Shown: in pieces, positions 9,360 through 18,842 of the stretch | Position numbering within the stretch: position 1 is the first letter of the stretch | Layout of the letters: every line of letters begins with the position of its first letter | NCBI RefSeq assembly: GCF_004919685.1 | Contig: NZ_SMYZ01000003.1 | Coordinates: 97,818 to 156,765 of the forward strand | DNA length: 58,948 bases | Source: Mesorhizobium norvegicum | Lineage (GTDB): Bacteria; Pseudomonadota; Alphaproteobacteria; Rhizobiales; Rhizobiaceae | Reading direction: 5' to 3' | Program-made: the position numbers and the translations under genes | Notes under the pieces: model-generated | The model's database searches: none | Seen by the model: only the letters and a program-made list of their open reading frames with translations | Told to the model about the DNA's origin: nothing

Positions 9360-10460
9360 ATGGCCTCCATCACCATTCGCGACGTCAAGAAAAGCTACGC
9401 CAAGATGCAGGTCGTGCACGGCGTCGACCTCGACATCGCATCGGGCGAGTTCGTCGTCATTCTCGGGCCGTCGGGCTGCGGCAAGTCCACGCTGCTGCGG
9501 ATGATCGCCGGGCTTGAGGACATATCCGGCGGCGAGATCGCCATCGATGGCACCGTCGTCAACAAACTGGAACCGCGCGAGCGCGGCTGCGCCATGGTGT
9601 TCCAGAACTACGCGCTCTATCCGCATATGAGCGTGGCGCAGAACATCGGCTATTCGCTCAAGGTGGCCGGCGTGCCGGCCGCCGAGCGCCAGCTGCGCAT
9701 CCAGGCGGTTGCCCGTACGCTGGAGCTCGAACACCTGCTCGACCGCAAGCCGATGGCGCTGTCCGGCGGCCAGAGGCAGCGCGTCGCCATGGGCCGGGCG
9801 ATGATCCGTGAGCCCAAGGTGTTCCTGTTCGACGAACCGCTGTCCAACCTCGACGCCAAGCTGCGCGTCCAGATGCGCTCGGAAATCCGCAAGCTGCATC
9901 GCCGGCTGAACGCCACCTCGGTCTTCGTCACCCATGACCAAGTCGAAGCGATGACGCTGGCCGACCGGCTGGTGGTGATGAATGGCGGACGGGTCGAGCA
10001 GGTCGGCACGCCAGCCCAGATCTATAGCCGTCCGGCCAGCCGTTTCGTCGCCACCTTCGTCGGTGCGCCGGCCATGAACATCCTCGAAGGTACGGTCGAG
10101 CTCGACGGGGTCTCGCTGCTTGGCGGCAGCCGGCGCCTGGCCATGGCACGCGCGGGGCTGCCGGTCGGCACGAAGGTAGCGATGGGCATCCGGCCCGAAG
10201 CCGTGCGGCTGGTGGCGCCGGGCACCGCGGGCGCGCTCGATGCGACCGTCGACCTGGTCGAGGAACTGGGCGCGGGCCGCGTCATCTATGTCGATCTCGA
10301 CGGCGCGCCGTTTTCCGTGATGACCTCGGAGGCCGTCCACCCCGAACCGGGCAGCGCGGTGGGCCTGCGGTTTTCGCCCGATGATCTGCATTTCTTCTCG
10401 TCGGATACGGGAACGCGTCTCGAGGTCTTCAAGGCTTCGGTGCCGGAACCGGTATTCTGA
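9360..10460 (+). CDS. ugpC: glycerol-3-phosphate ABC transporter ATPase UgpC
   Basis: Cytoplasmic ATPase that powers UgpAE, 366 residues. Walker A (GPSGCGKST) lies near residue 36, the signature [14 protein letters not shown] near 135, Walker B (VFLFDEP) near 155 and the switch His in VTHDQVEA near 192. A C-terminal TOBE/MalK-type regulatory domain follows (about 240-360). The start has a strong AAAGGAGA ribosome site. MalK-type ATPases are shared among sugar importers in some bacteria, so UgpC might serve other permeases as well. The next gene begins after 65 bp in the same direction. Confidence 0.92.
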   Translation: MASITIRDVKKSYAKMQVVHGVDLDIASGEFVVILGPSGCGKSTLLRMIAGLEDISGGEIAIDGTVVNKLEPRERGCAMVFQNYALYPHMSVAQNIGYSLKVAGVPAAERQLRIQAVARTLELEHLLDRKPMALSGGQRQRVAMGRAMIREPKVFLFDEPLSNLDAKLRVQMRSEIRKLHRRLNATSVFVTHDQVEAMTLADRLVVMNGGRVEQVGTPAQIYSRPASRFVATFVGAPAMNILEGTVELDGVSLLGGSRRLAMARAGLPVGTKVAMGIRPEAVRLVAPGTAGALDATVDLVEELGAGRVIYVDLDGAPFSVMTSEAVHPEPGSAVGLRFSPDDLHFFSSDTGTRLEVFKASVPEPVF

Positions 10461-10525
10461 TTTCTGAACCAGCCATTGTCGTCGAAGACGGGGCAGGCGC
10501 CGCCGGCGAATCCAAGAAACGCGCA

Positions 10526-11335
10526 ATGAAAATTATCCAGGTCACCGATGTCCATCTTGGCCGGCAAGGCGAGCGCCGCTATGGCGCCGACCTGCATCAG
10601 CGGCTGGCTTCATGCATCGCCCACATCAATGCGCATCACGCCGATGCCGCACTTTGCGTCTTCACCGGCGACCTGACCGAGACCGGTGCGCCCGAAAGCT
10701 ACGCCGATCTCAGGACAGCCCTGAGCGCGCTGTCGGTGCCCAGGCGGCTGCTGCCGGGCAATCACGACCGGCGGGCCAATCTGGTCGCAGCCTTTCCCGA
10801 GATTCCGGTCGATGAGAACGGCTTCGTGCAGTCTGCTCATCAAACGGCCGACGAGGTGCTGCTGTTTCTCGACTGCCTGGCGGAAGGGCGCATCGAAGGC
10901 GAATTGTGCGACAGGCGGCTGGCCTGGCTCGAAGCCCGGCTCGAAGATGCGGCCGGCAGGCCGGCCTACGTCTTCATGCATCATCCGCCGGTCGCGCTCG
11001 GCCTGCCGCAGCTCGATCCGCTGGCGCTCGAGAGGCCCGAACGGCTGCTGGGCTTGTTACGGCGCCATGGCAATGTCCGCCACATCTTCTTCGGTCACGT
11101 CCATCGCGACATTGCCGGCACGGTCGCCGGCATCCCGTTCTCGGCGCAGCGCGGCCTGCATGCCAGGTTCGAGCTTGCCCTCGACAGATCGAGCGAGATC
11201 GTCGAGCAGGCGCCGCCTTCCTATGCGGTCGTCCTCATCGACAGCGCCAACGAGCACGTGGTCGTGCACGGTTGCGATTTTCTCGAACAATGGCCGATCT
11301 ATTCCGGTGAAACGGGCGAACGCATCACGGCATGA
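10526..11335 (+). CDS. metallophosphoesterase (class III cyclic-nucleotide / glycerophosphodiesterase type)
   Basis: Binuclear-metal phosphodiesterase of 269 residues with the full motif set: TDVHLG, FTGDLTETG, LPGNHDRR, MHHPP and FFGHVHRD. This is the CpdA / Rv0805 / GpdQ family, whose members cut cAMP or glycerophosphodiesters. It has no signal peptide, so it acts in the cytoplasm. It follows ugpC directly on the same strand, where enterobacteria carry ugpQ, a glycerophosphodiesterase of an unrelated fold. I infer that it releases glycerol-3-phosphate from imported diesters. A cAMP phosphodiesterase role cannot be excluded. Confidence 0.85.
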   Translation: MKIIQVTDVHLGRQGERRYGADLHQRLASCIAHINAHHADAALCVFTGDLTETGAPESYADLRTALSALSVPRRLLPGNHDRRANLVAAFPEIPVDENGFVQSAHQTADEVLLFLDCLAEGRIEGELCDRRLAWLEARLEDAAGRPAYVFMHHPPVALGLPQLDPLALERPERLLGLLRRHGNVRHIFFGHVHRDIAGTVAGIPFSAQRGLHARFELALDRSSEIVEQAPPSYAVVLIDSANEHVVVHGCDFLEQWPIYSGETGERITA

Positions 11336-11377
11336 ACAGGCTCCGCCGCGTTGAGGCGTGGCAAAGCCTTCGGTCGT

Positions 11378-12460
11378 TCAGGCGAAGACATGCGCCTTTC
11401 CCGATACGGTCAGACGGACGATCTCGCCGACCGCCGGCGCGTCCATGCCCGGCTTGCGCAGGACCAGCGGCGTGTTGCCGATCGCGGCCGCATCGGGCGG
11501 ATCGGCGCTGTTCAGAAGCCGCACGGCGATCGTGCACGTCGAGCCGGCGAATTCCGATTCCGTCACCTCGCCGAACAGCATGTCAGGAGTGCCCGACATG
11601 CCTTCGCGCGATGTTCTCTTCAAGGCGATCTGCTCCGGCCGCAACATGATGCGGGCAATATCGCGGCTCTCATTGGTGTCGACGGCGATGCGGCCGAGCG
11701 GCGAGTTGGCGAAGCCGCCTGATATTTTTGCCGGCAGGATGATGGCGTCGCCGAGGAACTCGGCGATCATCCTGTCCTTCGGCTTGAGATAGAGGTCGCG
11801 CGGCGTCCCGACCTGCGAGAACTTGCCGTCGCGCATCACCGCGACCTGGCTGGCGAAGGACAGCGCTTCGGCCTGGTCGTGCGTCACCAGGATGGTGGTG
11901 ATGCCGGCGGCTTCCAGAAGCTCGGCCACCGCCTTGCGCATCGAGGCGCGCAGGCCGGTATCGAGCGCCGAGAACGGCTCGTCGAGAAGCATCAGCCTGG
12001 GCTTCATCGCCATGGCGCGGGCGAGCGCGACACGCTGCTGCTGGCCGCCGGAGAGTTCGTGCGGGCGGCGTTTGAGGATCGCCTTGTCGAGGCCCACGAT
12101 ATAGGCGAGCTCGACGATGCGCTCAGTGCGCTTCTCCTCGCCGCGGCCCATGCCGAAACCGATATTGTCGCCAATGGTCAGATGCGGGAACAGCGCGCCA
12201 TCCTGCGCCACCACGCCGATGCCGCGGCGATGCGCCGGTACCGCCGCGCCACCATTGGCCAGCACCTCGCCGTCAAGCGTGATGCGGCCCTGGTCCGGGG
12301 CCTCGAAGCCGGCGATCAGCCGCAGCAAAGTCGTCTTGCCGCAGCCGGACGGGCCGACAATCGCCGTGCGGCTGCCGCTGGTGACGTTAAGGTCGACGCC
12401 GGCAAGGGCCGCCACCGGGCCGTAATGCTTGTGCAGGCCGCTGATTTCGAGAAAGCTCAT
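11378..12460 (-). CDS. fbpC: Fe(III) ABC transporter ATP-binding protein
   Basis: ATPase of an FbpABC/AfuABC-type ferric iron importer, 360 residues. Walker A is GPSGCGKTT, the signature [15 protein letters not shown], Walker [13 protein letters not shown], and the switch [10 protein letters not shown]-terminal TOBE-like domain follows from about residue 280. The start codon overlaps the end of the permease gene by 4 bp (ATGA), which shows translational coupling. It is the last gene of the three-gene minus-strand operon and converges on the metallophosphoesterase gene. The iron assignment rests on the binding protein's metal ligands. Confidence 0.87.
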   Translation of the reverse strand: MSFLEISGLHKHYGPVAALAGVDLNVTSGSRTAIVGPSGCGKTTLLRLIAGFEAPDQGRITLDGEVLANGGAAVPAHRRGIGVVAQDGALFPHLTIGDNIGFGMGRGEEKRTERIVELAYIVGLDKAILKRRPHELSGGQQQRVALARAMAMKPRLMLLDEPFSALDTGLRASMRKAVAELLEAAGITTILVTHDQAEALSFASQVAVMRDGKFSQVGTPRDLYLKPKDRMIAEFLGDAIILPAKISGGFANSPLGRIAVDTNESRDIARIMLRPEQIALKRTSREGMSGTPDMLFGEVTESEFAGSTCTIAVRLLNSADPPDAAAIGNTPLVLRKPGMDAPAVGEIVRLTVSGKAHVFA

Positions 12461-14037
12461 CGTCCGGCCATCCGTTTCGACTGGACATAGAGCAGCCAGG
12501 TCAAGGGAAGCGACATCGCCACCATGATGAAGGCGTAAGGTGCCGCCGAGGCATAATCAATCTCGCCGCTGTAGGACCAGAACGCCATCGCCAGCGTGCG
12601 GGTACCGTTCGGTGCCAGCATCTGGGTCGCGGTCAGTTCGTTCATGATGCCGAGCGCCACCAGCGCCATGCCGGCCGCGGCACCTGGCGCCGACAGGCGG
12701 ATCGTCGTCGACCACAGCGCCAGCAGCGGCGGCCGGCCGAGGCTGGAAGCGGCGCGTTCGAGTTCGACCGGCGCCTGCGCGATCGACGCCCGCAAGCTGA
12801 CCAGCGCGCGCGGCAGGAACATCAGCGCATAGGCAACCAGGATGGTGAACAGGGTCTGGTAGAGCGGAAGCGCTATGCGCACGGTGATGGTGACCAGCGC
12901 CAGCGCAATGACGACCCCCGGCAACGAGCCGACAATGTAGTTGCAGCCCTCCAGCAGACGCTGCAGCGGCCCCGGCGCGCGGATCGAGATCCAGGCCATC
13001 GGCATGGCGGCGACCGTGGCGAGCAATGCGCCGGCGAGCGCCAGGAAAAGCGTCTGGCCAAGCGCCAGGCCGATCTCGTCGAAGCGCCAGACAGCGGCGC
13101 CGCCAGCGGCAAGCCAGCCGCCAATGGTGACGAACGGCACGCCAAGCGCCAGCAGCGTGGTGACGACAAGCAAGAGCAGGCTCGGGATGGTGGCGCGTCC
13201 GAGGCTTGCACGCTGCTGATAGCGCGCCGCACCTGAGCCGACACGGGCATAGCGTTCCTCGCCGCGCACCAGCACTTCGAGGCCGAGCAGCACGAAGCAG
13301 CAGCTCACCAGCACGCCAGCCAGCATGTTGGCGGCCGGTCCGTTGAAGGTCGACTGGAACTGGTCGACGATTGCCGTGGTGAAGGTGTCGAAGCGGATGA
13401 AAACATAGAGGCCGTACTCGGCCAGCAGATGCAGGCCGACCAGCAGCGAGCCGCCGCAGATGGCAAGCCGCAATTGCGGCAGCACGACACGCCAGAACAC
13501 GCGCCAGGGCCCAAGGCCGAGTGCGGCGGCGGCGTCCTCGAGGGCGGGATCGAGGCGGCGCAACGCCGCCGACACCGGCAGATACAGGAATGGGAAATAG
13601 GCAATCACGGAAACCAGCACGCCGGCCCACAGGCCGTGCAGTCCCGGCACCATGGTGATCCAGGCATAGCTGTGTACGAAAGCCGGAATGGCGAGCGGCG
13701 CCACGCACAGCCAGGCCCAGAGCCGGGTGCCCGGCAGGTCGCTGCGCTCGGTCAGCCATGCCAGTGTAACCGACAGCACGATCGTGATCGGCACGGAGAG
13801 CGCGACCAGCAGGAGAGTGTTGACCAGAAGCTCGCCGACACGCGGCCGGAAGACCAGCGCCGAGACGGTTTCCCAGCCGGTCTGCACCGCGATCCAGATG
13901 ATGAAGGCAAGCGGCACCAGCGCCAGCAGCGCGACGAAGATGGCGGCGACGACCAGCCAAAGCGGTGCGCGTCGCCGAGCCCTTCGACTTGTGCCCGAAG
14001 GCAGGCCTGAGCGCGCTAGATCGACCGCAGACTGCAT
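12457..14037 (-). CDS. fbpB: Fe(III) ABC transporter permease
   Basis: Fused double-length permease, as in SfuB/FbpB: about 526 residues, roughly twelve predicted helices and two transport-permease halves. EAA-type loops appear in each half ([22 protein letters not shown] and [18 protein letters not shown]). It moves iron released by the binding protein through the inner membrane. I chose the ATG at 14037. A GTG at 14106 would add 23 residues, and neither has a clear ribosome site. It is separated from the binding-protein gene by a terminator-like hairpin. Confidence 0.87.
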   Translation of the reverse strand: MQSAVDLARSGLPSGTSRRARRRAPLWLVVAAIFVALLALVPLAFIIWIAVQTGWETVSALVFRPRVGELLVNTLLLVALSVPITIVLSVTLAWLTERSDLPGTRLWAWLCVAPLAIPAFVHSYAWITMVPGLHGLWAGVLVSVIAYFPFLYLPVSAALRRLDPALEDAAAALGLGPWRVFWRVVLPQLRLAICGGSLLVGLHLLAEYGLYVFIRFDTFTTAIVDQFQSTFNGPAANMLAGVLVSCCFVLLGLEVLVRGEERYARVGSGAARYQQRASLGRATIPSLLLLVVTTLLALGVPFVTIGGWLAAGGAAVWRFDEIGLALGQTLFLALAGALLATVAAMPMAWISIRAPGPLQRLLEGCNYIVGSLPGVVIALALVTITVRIALPLYQTLFTILVAYALMFLPRALVSLRASIAQAPVELERAASSLGRPPLLALWSTTIRLSAPGAAAGMALVALGIMNELTATQMLAPNGTRTLAMAFWSYSGEIDYASAAPYAFIMVAMSLPLTWLLYVQSKRMAGR

Positions 14038-14140
14038 CAGGTCAGACGCCGTGCCGTTGCCGTCCAGCGGCAGCAATTGAAGGACCGCGATCGCGGTCGG
14101 GAACACAGCGTGTCGTCATCGACGAATGCCATCTCGAAAA

Positions 14141-14178
14141 ACAAAATCACTCCCGCGGAAGGCGAATTCCCGCGGGAG
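14141..14178 (-). terminator. terminator/attenuator between the iron-binding-protein and permease genes
   Basis: On the minus strand the arms CTCCCGCGG and CCGCGGGAG (14150-14158 and 14170-14178, plus coordinates) form a 9-bp stem. It is followed by the T-rich run TGATTTTGTTTTTC. It sits right after the binding-protein gene and ahead of the permease, so it should reduce read-through into fbpBC. Confidence 0.75.
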
Positions 14179-14211
14179 CGTGGTCGGTTGTCCTTTTAGG
14201 AGGAATGGCAA

Positions 14212-15219
14212 CTAAAGCAAGCCGGCTGCCGTCATCAGGTCGGTGACCTTCTTGGAGTTCAGCGTCGTGGCATCGACCTTCGGTGCCTGCAGATCGACGA
14301 GCGGCACCAGCTTCGGGTTGGACTCCGCACCCTTGCCGACCGCGTATTCGAAGGAATCGCCGGTCTTCAGCACGTCCTGGCCGCCCTTGCCTGTCACCCA
14401 TTTCAGGAAGGCCTGGGCTTCTTTCGGATGCTTGCTCGAGGCCAGCACACCGCCGCCGGAGATCGAGACGAACGCGCCCGGATCCTGGTTCTTGAAATAG
14501 TGCAGCTCGACATTCTTGCTGTTTTCACCCGTCTTGGCCTGATCGCCGAAGTAGTAATAGTGGTAGATCACGCCGCCTTCGATCTCGCCGGCATTGACCG
14601 CCTTCATCACCGTGCTGTTGCCCTTGTAGGCGGTGAAATTGGTTTTCATCGCCTTCAGCCAGTCCGCCGTGGCGGCCTCGCCCTTGAGCTGAAGCAGCGC
14701 GGTGACGATGGCCTGGAAATCGGCGCCCGACGGGGAGGCGGCCCAGCGGCCTTTCCAGCTCGGATCGGCAAGGTCAAGCATCGACTTGGGCAGCTGGTCG
14801 GCGGTCAGCTTGGTCTTGTTATAGGCAAAGACAGTGCTGCGCGCGGCAACGCCGACCCATTTGCCACTGACCGGCTGATAGTCCTGGGGAACCTGTGCCA
14901 ACGTGTCGGCGTCGACCGGCGCGAACAGGCCTGATGTCTCGACCAGCACCATGGCCGGCGAGTTTTCCGTGAGGAAGACGTCGGCCGGCGAAGACGTGCT
15001 CTCGGCGACGATCTGGTTGGAGAAGTCGCTGTCGCCGCCATTGCGCACGGTGACCTTGATGCCGGTTTCCTTGGTGAAGCCTTCGGCCCACGCCTTGGTC
15101 AGGTTTTCGTGCTGGGCGTTGTAGACAATGATGCCATCATCTTCCGCCATCGCCGGGCCGCCGATCAGGCTGATTGCCAGCGCGGTGGCGCCGGCGAGGG
15201 TGGAAAGAGCGTATTTCAT
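14212..15219 (-). CDS. fbpA: Fe(III) ABC transporter substrate-binding protein
   Basis: Periplasmic ferric-binding protein, 335 residues, with a signal peptide ending AMAEDD near residue 25. The FbpA ligand set is present: His37 in YNAQHE, Glu85 in LTENSPA and a tyrosine cluster at 219-223 (YHYYY), so Fe(III) is the likely cargo. The ATG at 15219 has GAGGACAG upstream. The open frame extends far upstream, but the signal peptide fixes this start. It leads the operon and lies about 60 bp from a TGA-N9-TCA palindrome. Confidence 0.9.
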   Translation of the reverse strand: MKYALSTLAGATALAISLIGGPAMAEDDGIIVYNAQHENLTKAWAEGFTKETGIKVTVRNGGDSDFSNQIVAESTSSPADVFLTENSPAMVLVETSGLFAPVDADTLAQVPQDYQPVSGKWVGVAARSTVFAYNKTKLTADQLPKSMLDLADPSWKGRWAASPSGADFQAIVTALLQLKGEAATADWLKAMKTNFTAYKGNSTVMKAVNAGEIEGGVIYHYYYFGDQAKTGENSKNVELHYFKNQDPGAFVSISGGGVLASSKHPKEAQAFLKWVTGKGGQDVLKTGDSFEYAVGKGAESNPKLVPLVDLQAPKVDATTLNSKKVTDLMTAAGLL

Positions 15220-15277
15220 TGGCACTGTCCTCGATCTCAGGGGTCTCAGGTCTGTCTCGGCTGCACCTATCGATACC

Positions 15278-15292
15278 TGACAGCAATAGTCA
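15278..15292. promoter_or_regulatory. candidate iron-responsive (IRO/RirA-type) box
   Basis: TGACAGCAATAGTCA fits the TGA-N9-TCA pattern described for RirA-controlled iron genes in rhizobia. It lies 59 bp upstream of the ferric-binding-protein gene. Only six positions are fixed, so a chance match in a 260-bp spacer is not negligible. The context of an iron importer raises the odds. Confidence 0.5.
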
Positions 15293-15435
15293 ACATTGTT
15301 GTTGTGCTTCAATCGGTCGCTGAAGTGCAAAAGTCGGTGCCGAACGGACAATTCCGCGTGATGCTCGCGGCTCGGGGTGCCGCAAACTTTCGTGATTTGC
15401 CGACAGTTTGGCTTGGACATTATTTCGCCGGCCAC

Positions 15436-15461
15436 GTAACAAATCAGCGCCGAGACGCGAA
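15436..15461 (+). promoter_or_regulatory. candidate ECF16 (SigF-type) autoregulatory promoter
   Basis: GTAACA (15436-15441), then exactly 16 nt, then CGAA (15458-15461). This matches the GTAACC-N16-CGAA promoter that I recall for Caulobacter SigF in five of six bases and in spacing. It lies 20 bp ahead of the GTG start of the sigma gene. The resulting 5' leader would be very short, which is a caution. Confidence 0.5.
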
Positions 15462-15480
15462 AATCGGGGGAGTAACTCTT

Positions 15481-16032
15481 GTGAGCGGCAAGGATGAGGC
15501 CGAGCTTTCCCGGCTGATGCGGGCCGCGATCGCGGGAGACGAAAAGGCCTATGCCGACTTTCTGCACCGGATTGCCGCGCTGGTGCGCGGTTTTGTCCGG
15601 CGCAAGATCGTGCAAGGCGGGGTCGATCCCGAGGATGTCGTGCAGGAAACCTTGTTGGCCATTCATGTGAAACGGCATACCTGGCGCCAGGATGCGCCGG
15701 TGTTGCCATGGATCTATGCGATCGCCCGCTTCAAGCTCATCGACGCGTTCCGGCGGCGTGGGCGGCGCATCGAGATCGATGTCGACGATATTGCCGAGAC
15801 TTTCGCCGAGCCGGAAACGGAGACCGTCAGCGAGCGCGACATCAACCGGGCGTTGGACAGCCTGTCGCCGGCGCAGCGCTCCGTGGTCTCGGCCGTGTCG
15901 GTGGAAGGGCGGTCCATCGGTGAGACGGCGGCAAAGTTCGGCATCAGCGAGACGGCGGTGCGTGTGTCGCTGCATCGGGGACTTGCCGCGATAGCCAAGC
16001 GATTCGGGCAGGGGCGATTCGGGCGGGAATGA
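15481..16032 (+). CDS. sigF: ECF RNA polymerase sigma factor (SigF/ECF16 type)
   Basis: Alternative sigma factor of 183 residues. Region 2 contains DPEDVVQETLLAIH and PWIYAIARFKLIDAFRRRGRR; region 4 contains SLSPAQRSVVSAVSVEGRSIGETAAKFGISETAVRVSLHR. I chose the GTG at 15481 because GGGGGAG precedes it by eight bases and the upstream frame has no sigma-like sequence. Its stop is one base from the ATG of an NrsF-type anti-sigma gene, the hallmark of the ECF16 group, which in Caulobacter answers to chromate and cadmium. It is divergent from the iron-import operon. Confidence 0.88.
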   Translation: MSGKDEAELSRLMRAAIAGDEKAYADFLHRIAALVRGFVRRKIVQGGVDPEDVVQETLLAIHVKRHTWRQDAPVLPWIYAIARFKLIDAFRRRGRRIEIDVDDIAETFAEPETETVSERDINRALDSLSPAQRSVVSAVSVEGRSIGETAAKFGISETAVRVSLHRGLAAIAKRFGQGRFGRE

Positions 16033-16033
16033 C

Positions 16034-16672
16034 ATGAGGACGGACGATCTCATCAAGGCGCTGGACGCCGATGCAAGCAGCAAGGCGATGCCGCTGCGAT
16101 CGGCTTGGTGGATGGCCGCCGGTGCGGCCGTTGTCATCGCGGCAGCCGTTTTCCTGCTGACCATCGGCCCGCGCCCGGACTTCATGGCGGCCGCGCACAC
16201 GATGCGCTTTCTTTCCAAATTTGTTTTCACCATCGTGCTTGCCGTCAGCGCCTTCGCCCTGATCCGCGCCTTGTCGACGCCGGGTGCCTCGACGGGCCGG
16301 GCGATGGCCTGGATGGCCGCGGCGCCAATGCTGGTAGCCGTGGCGGTGCTTCTGGAGCTTTTCATGGTGCCGGAGGCGCTGTGGGGTACACGGATGGTCG
16401 GCAACAACATGATGATCTGCATGGGCTTCATCCCTCTGATCGGCATTGGCCCGCTTGCCATCTTCCTGTGGATGCTGCGCTATGGCGCGCCGACACGACC
16501 GGTGCTTGCCGGTGCGGTGGCGGGTCTGCTCGCCGGCGGGCTGGCGGCGACCTTCTACGCCGCGCACTGCTTCGACGATTCGCCGCTTTTCGTTGCCACC
16601 TGGTACACGATAGCGATCGCAGCACTCGCGCTGCTTGGCGCGCTCGGCGGGCGGTTTTTCGTGCGCTGGTAG
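16034..16672 (+). CDS. nrsF: NrsF-type (DUF1109) membrane anti-sigma factor
   Basis: Inner-membrane protein of 212 residues with six predicted helices and a short cytoplasmic N-terminus, as in DUF1109/NrsF. Two cysteines, at 129 and 179, sit at nearly the positions (131 and 181 in Caulobacter, as I recall) needed there to sense metal or redox stress, with the same 50-residue spacing. It should hold the upstream sigma factor inactive until the stress signal arrives. The start lies one base after the sigma stop, so the two are co-translated. None of the usual downstream targets (DUF2282, DUF692, DUF2063) is nearby. Confidence 0.87.
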   Translation: MRTDDLIKALDADASSKAMPLRSAWWMAAGAAVVIAAAVFLLTIGPRPDFMAAAHTMRFLSKFVFTIVLAVSAFALIRALSTPGASTGRAMAWMAAAPMLVAVAVLLELFMVPEALWGTRMVGNNMMICMGFIPLIGIGPLAIFLWMLRYGAPTRPVLAGAVAGLLAGGLAATFYAAHCFDDSPLFVATWYTIAIAALALLGALGGRFFVRW

Positions 16673-16718
16673 CGTGCCGCCACGATCGCGAGCCCATGCA
16701 CACCGATCCTTAATCATG

Positions 16719-16735
16719 CCGGCAATTGTTTGCCG
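16719..16735 (+). terminator. hairpin after the sigma/anti-sigma pair
   Basis: CCGGCAA (16719-16725) and TTGCCGG (16729-16735 region) form a perfect 7-bp stem with a loop of about four bases, 47 bp after the anti-sigma stop. There is no T-run, so if it terminates it does so weakly. It could also be a small palindromic site in the promoter region of the next gene. Confidence 0.4.
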
Positions 16736-16806
16736 GTTAGCGATGGCGCCGGTATGCCGGACGCAACCTTTCCTTAAAATCGATCCGTCAAGGTTGATGC
16801 GAGAAC

Positions 16807-18816
16807 ATGCGTTTGCGCACGGGGGTGGCACGTATCGTGATGTGGCGAGGATTGATCGGCCGAAAATCTCTTGGACACGCAGGGTTGGCGTTGCTGGTCG
16901 CCGGCCTGGGCGTCGTGGCGGCCTCGATCCTGCTATCGCGCCTGAGCCTCGGCACCGAAGCGCTGAAACTCTGCCTGCAGATCTCGGTGGCGGTGGCGGC
17001 TAGCGCGCTGTTCCTCGCCGCCCTGTCCATCCGTCGGATCAGCGAGGATCGCCAGCAGATCGCCGAGAGCGAGCTGCGCTTCCGCCGCGCCATGGAGGAT
17101 TCGGCGATCGGCATCGTCGTTGTCGGTCTCGACGGGCGCATTCGCGAGACCAATCCGGCCTTCGCCGCCATGCTTGGCTACACAAGCGAAGAGATCGAGG
17201 CGCTGACCTTCTTCCAGATCACGCATCCCGACGATCTGCAGATCGGGCGGGAGACGATGGACGGTCTTAAAGCGGGCACGGTCAATTCCTTCCACTTCGA
17301 GAAGCGTTATCTCAGGAAGGACGGAACCCCTGTCTGGGCCCATCTTGCGGGTTCGGTCATTCGCGAAGAGAACAGCGGCCGCCCGCTCTATCTTGTCTCG
17401 CAAATCGAGAACATCGACGCGCGCAAGCAGGCCGAGGCACGCATTGCCGAAGCGGAAACGCGTTGGAATTTCGCCCTGGCCGGCGCCGGCCAAGGTGTCT
17501 GGGACCTCGACATGCGCAAGGGCGGCACGACCTATTCCTCGACCTGGGTCAAAATGCTGGGCTATGCGGATGGCGAGCTCGATGGCGACACCGACCGCTG
17601 GCTGACGATGATCCATCCCGACGATCGCGAGACTGTCGCCGAAGCGGATCGCGCCCATCTCGAGGGCAAGACGCCGTTCTTTGAAGCCGAGTTCAGGATG
17701 CGCCACAAGGATGGCCACTGGATGTGGATCCTCGACCGCGGCAAGGCCATCGAGCGTGACGAGGACGGACGGCTGGTCAGGGCCATCGGCAGCCTGACCG
17801 ACATCACCCGGCGCAAGGAGGCCGAAGCACGCCTCACCGTGTCGGCGGCAATGCTGGCCGATGAAAAGGAGCGGCTGAGGGTGACGCTCCAGTCGATCGG
17901 CGATGCCGTCATCTGCACCGATGCCGCAAACCGCGTCACCTTCATGAATCCGATCGCCGAGAAGCTGACCGGTGTTGCCGGTGGCGAGGCTCTCGGCAAG
18001 ATGCTTGGCCATGTCTACTGGGCGGTCGACGAGGAGACGGGGCACCGGATCGGCGTGACCCGACCGGCGATCGGTGGCCAGGCGCCCGCAGACCAGAACA
18101 GCCGCGCCGTTCTCATCCGGCGCGACGACACGCGCTGCAGCATCCGTCAGGTCGTGTCGCCGATCATCAACGAACGCAACGAATTCTGCGGGCTGGTCAT
18201 CGTTTTCCAGGACTTTACCGATGCGCGCGCGCTGCAGCGCCAGCTCGCCCACGCCGCCGCGCATGATGCGCTGACCGGCCTTGCCAATCGCTCGAGCTTC
18301 ATCCGCGCCATGGAGGAGCTGGTCGACCAGGCGCGCAAGGACGGCACGTCGGGCAAAGGCGGCGGCGGACATCAGTTCATGTTCATCGACCTCGACCATT
18401 TCAAGCTGGTCAACGATACGGGCGGCCACGCAGCGGGAGACGCGCTGCTGAAGCGGGTTGCCGAGGCGGTTCGCGGCGTGCTTGGTCCAGACGACATCGT
18501 TGCTCGTCTGGGCGGCGACGAATTCGCGGTCGTTCTGAAATCGGGTTCGGCAGCCGGCGCCAAGATCGCGGCGCGCTCCATCATCGATGCGATACGCAGC
18601 CTGGATTTCACCTGGGACGGCCGTCCTCACATGATCGGCGCCAGCATCGGGCTGGCTGCGATCAACGCCAATTGCGGCGAGGTCGACGAGATCATCGCCA
18701 GGGCCGATGCGGCCTGCTATGCGGCCAAGGCGGCCGGCCGTGGCTGCGTTTGCGTGGCGCCTGACGGCGAGATCACAGGCGACAGGACAGAGCCACCGTT
18801 GGCCGCTGCATCCTGA
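16807..18816 (+). CDS. PAS-repeat diguanylate cyclase
   Basis: Membrane-bound c-di-GMP synthase of 669 residues. Two helices (about 22-45 and 52-75) are followed by three PAS/PAC units (about 85-205, 215-335 and 345-470) and a GGDEF domain (about 480-650) with RLGGDEFAVVL. The RxxD inhibitory site is absent (LGPD at that position), so product feedback is probably lost. No EAL domain follows. The second PAS carries the W-xxM-LGY pattern of PAS_3 folds. The ATG at 16807 is used; an in-frame ATG at 16840 is possible. It stands alone, 134 bp after nrsF. Confidence 0.92.
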   Translation: MRLRTGVARIVMWRGLIGRKSLGHAGLALLVAGLGVVAASILLSRLSLGTEALKLCLQISVAVAASALFLAALSIRRISEDRQQIAESELRFRRAMEDSAIGIVVVGLDGRIRETNPAFAAMLGYTSEEIEALTFFQITHPDDLQIGRETMDGLKAGTVNSFHFEKRYLRKDGTPVWAHLAGSVIREENSGRPLYLVSQIENIDARKQAEARIAEAETRWNFALAGAGQGVWDLDMRKGGTTYSSTWVKMLGYADGELDGDTDRWLTMIHPDDRETVAEADRAHLEGKTPFFEAEFRMRHKDGHWMWILDRGKAIERDEDGRLVRAIGSLTDITRRKEAEARLTVSAAMLADEKERLRVTLQSIGDAVICTDAANRVTFMNPIAEKLTGVAGGEALGKMLGHVYWAVDEETGHRIGVTRPAIGGQAPADQNSRAVLIRRDDTRCSIRQVVSPIINERNEFCGLVIVFQDFTDARALQRQLAHAAAHDALTGLANRSSFIRAMEELVDQARKDGTSGKGGGGHQFMFIDLDHFKLVNDTGGHAAGDALLKRVAEAVRGVLGPDDIVARLGGDEFAVVLKSGSAAGAKIAARSIIDAIRSLDFTWDGRPHMIGASIGLAAINANCGEVDEIIARADAACYAAKAAGRGCVCVAPDGEITGDRTEPPLAAAS

Positions 18817-18842
18817 TCTGCTCGATCAACGTCCGGACCTGA

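Noticed and set aside
15220..16461. Extension of the iron-binding-protein frame far upstream on the minus strand
   Set aside because: It would bury the signal peptide in mid-protein and run antisense through the sigma factor gene.
16933..18630. 565-residue minus-strand frame opposite the PAS-GGDEF gene
   Set aside because: Antisense shadow; the plus-strand gene is unambiguous.
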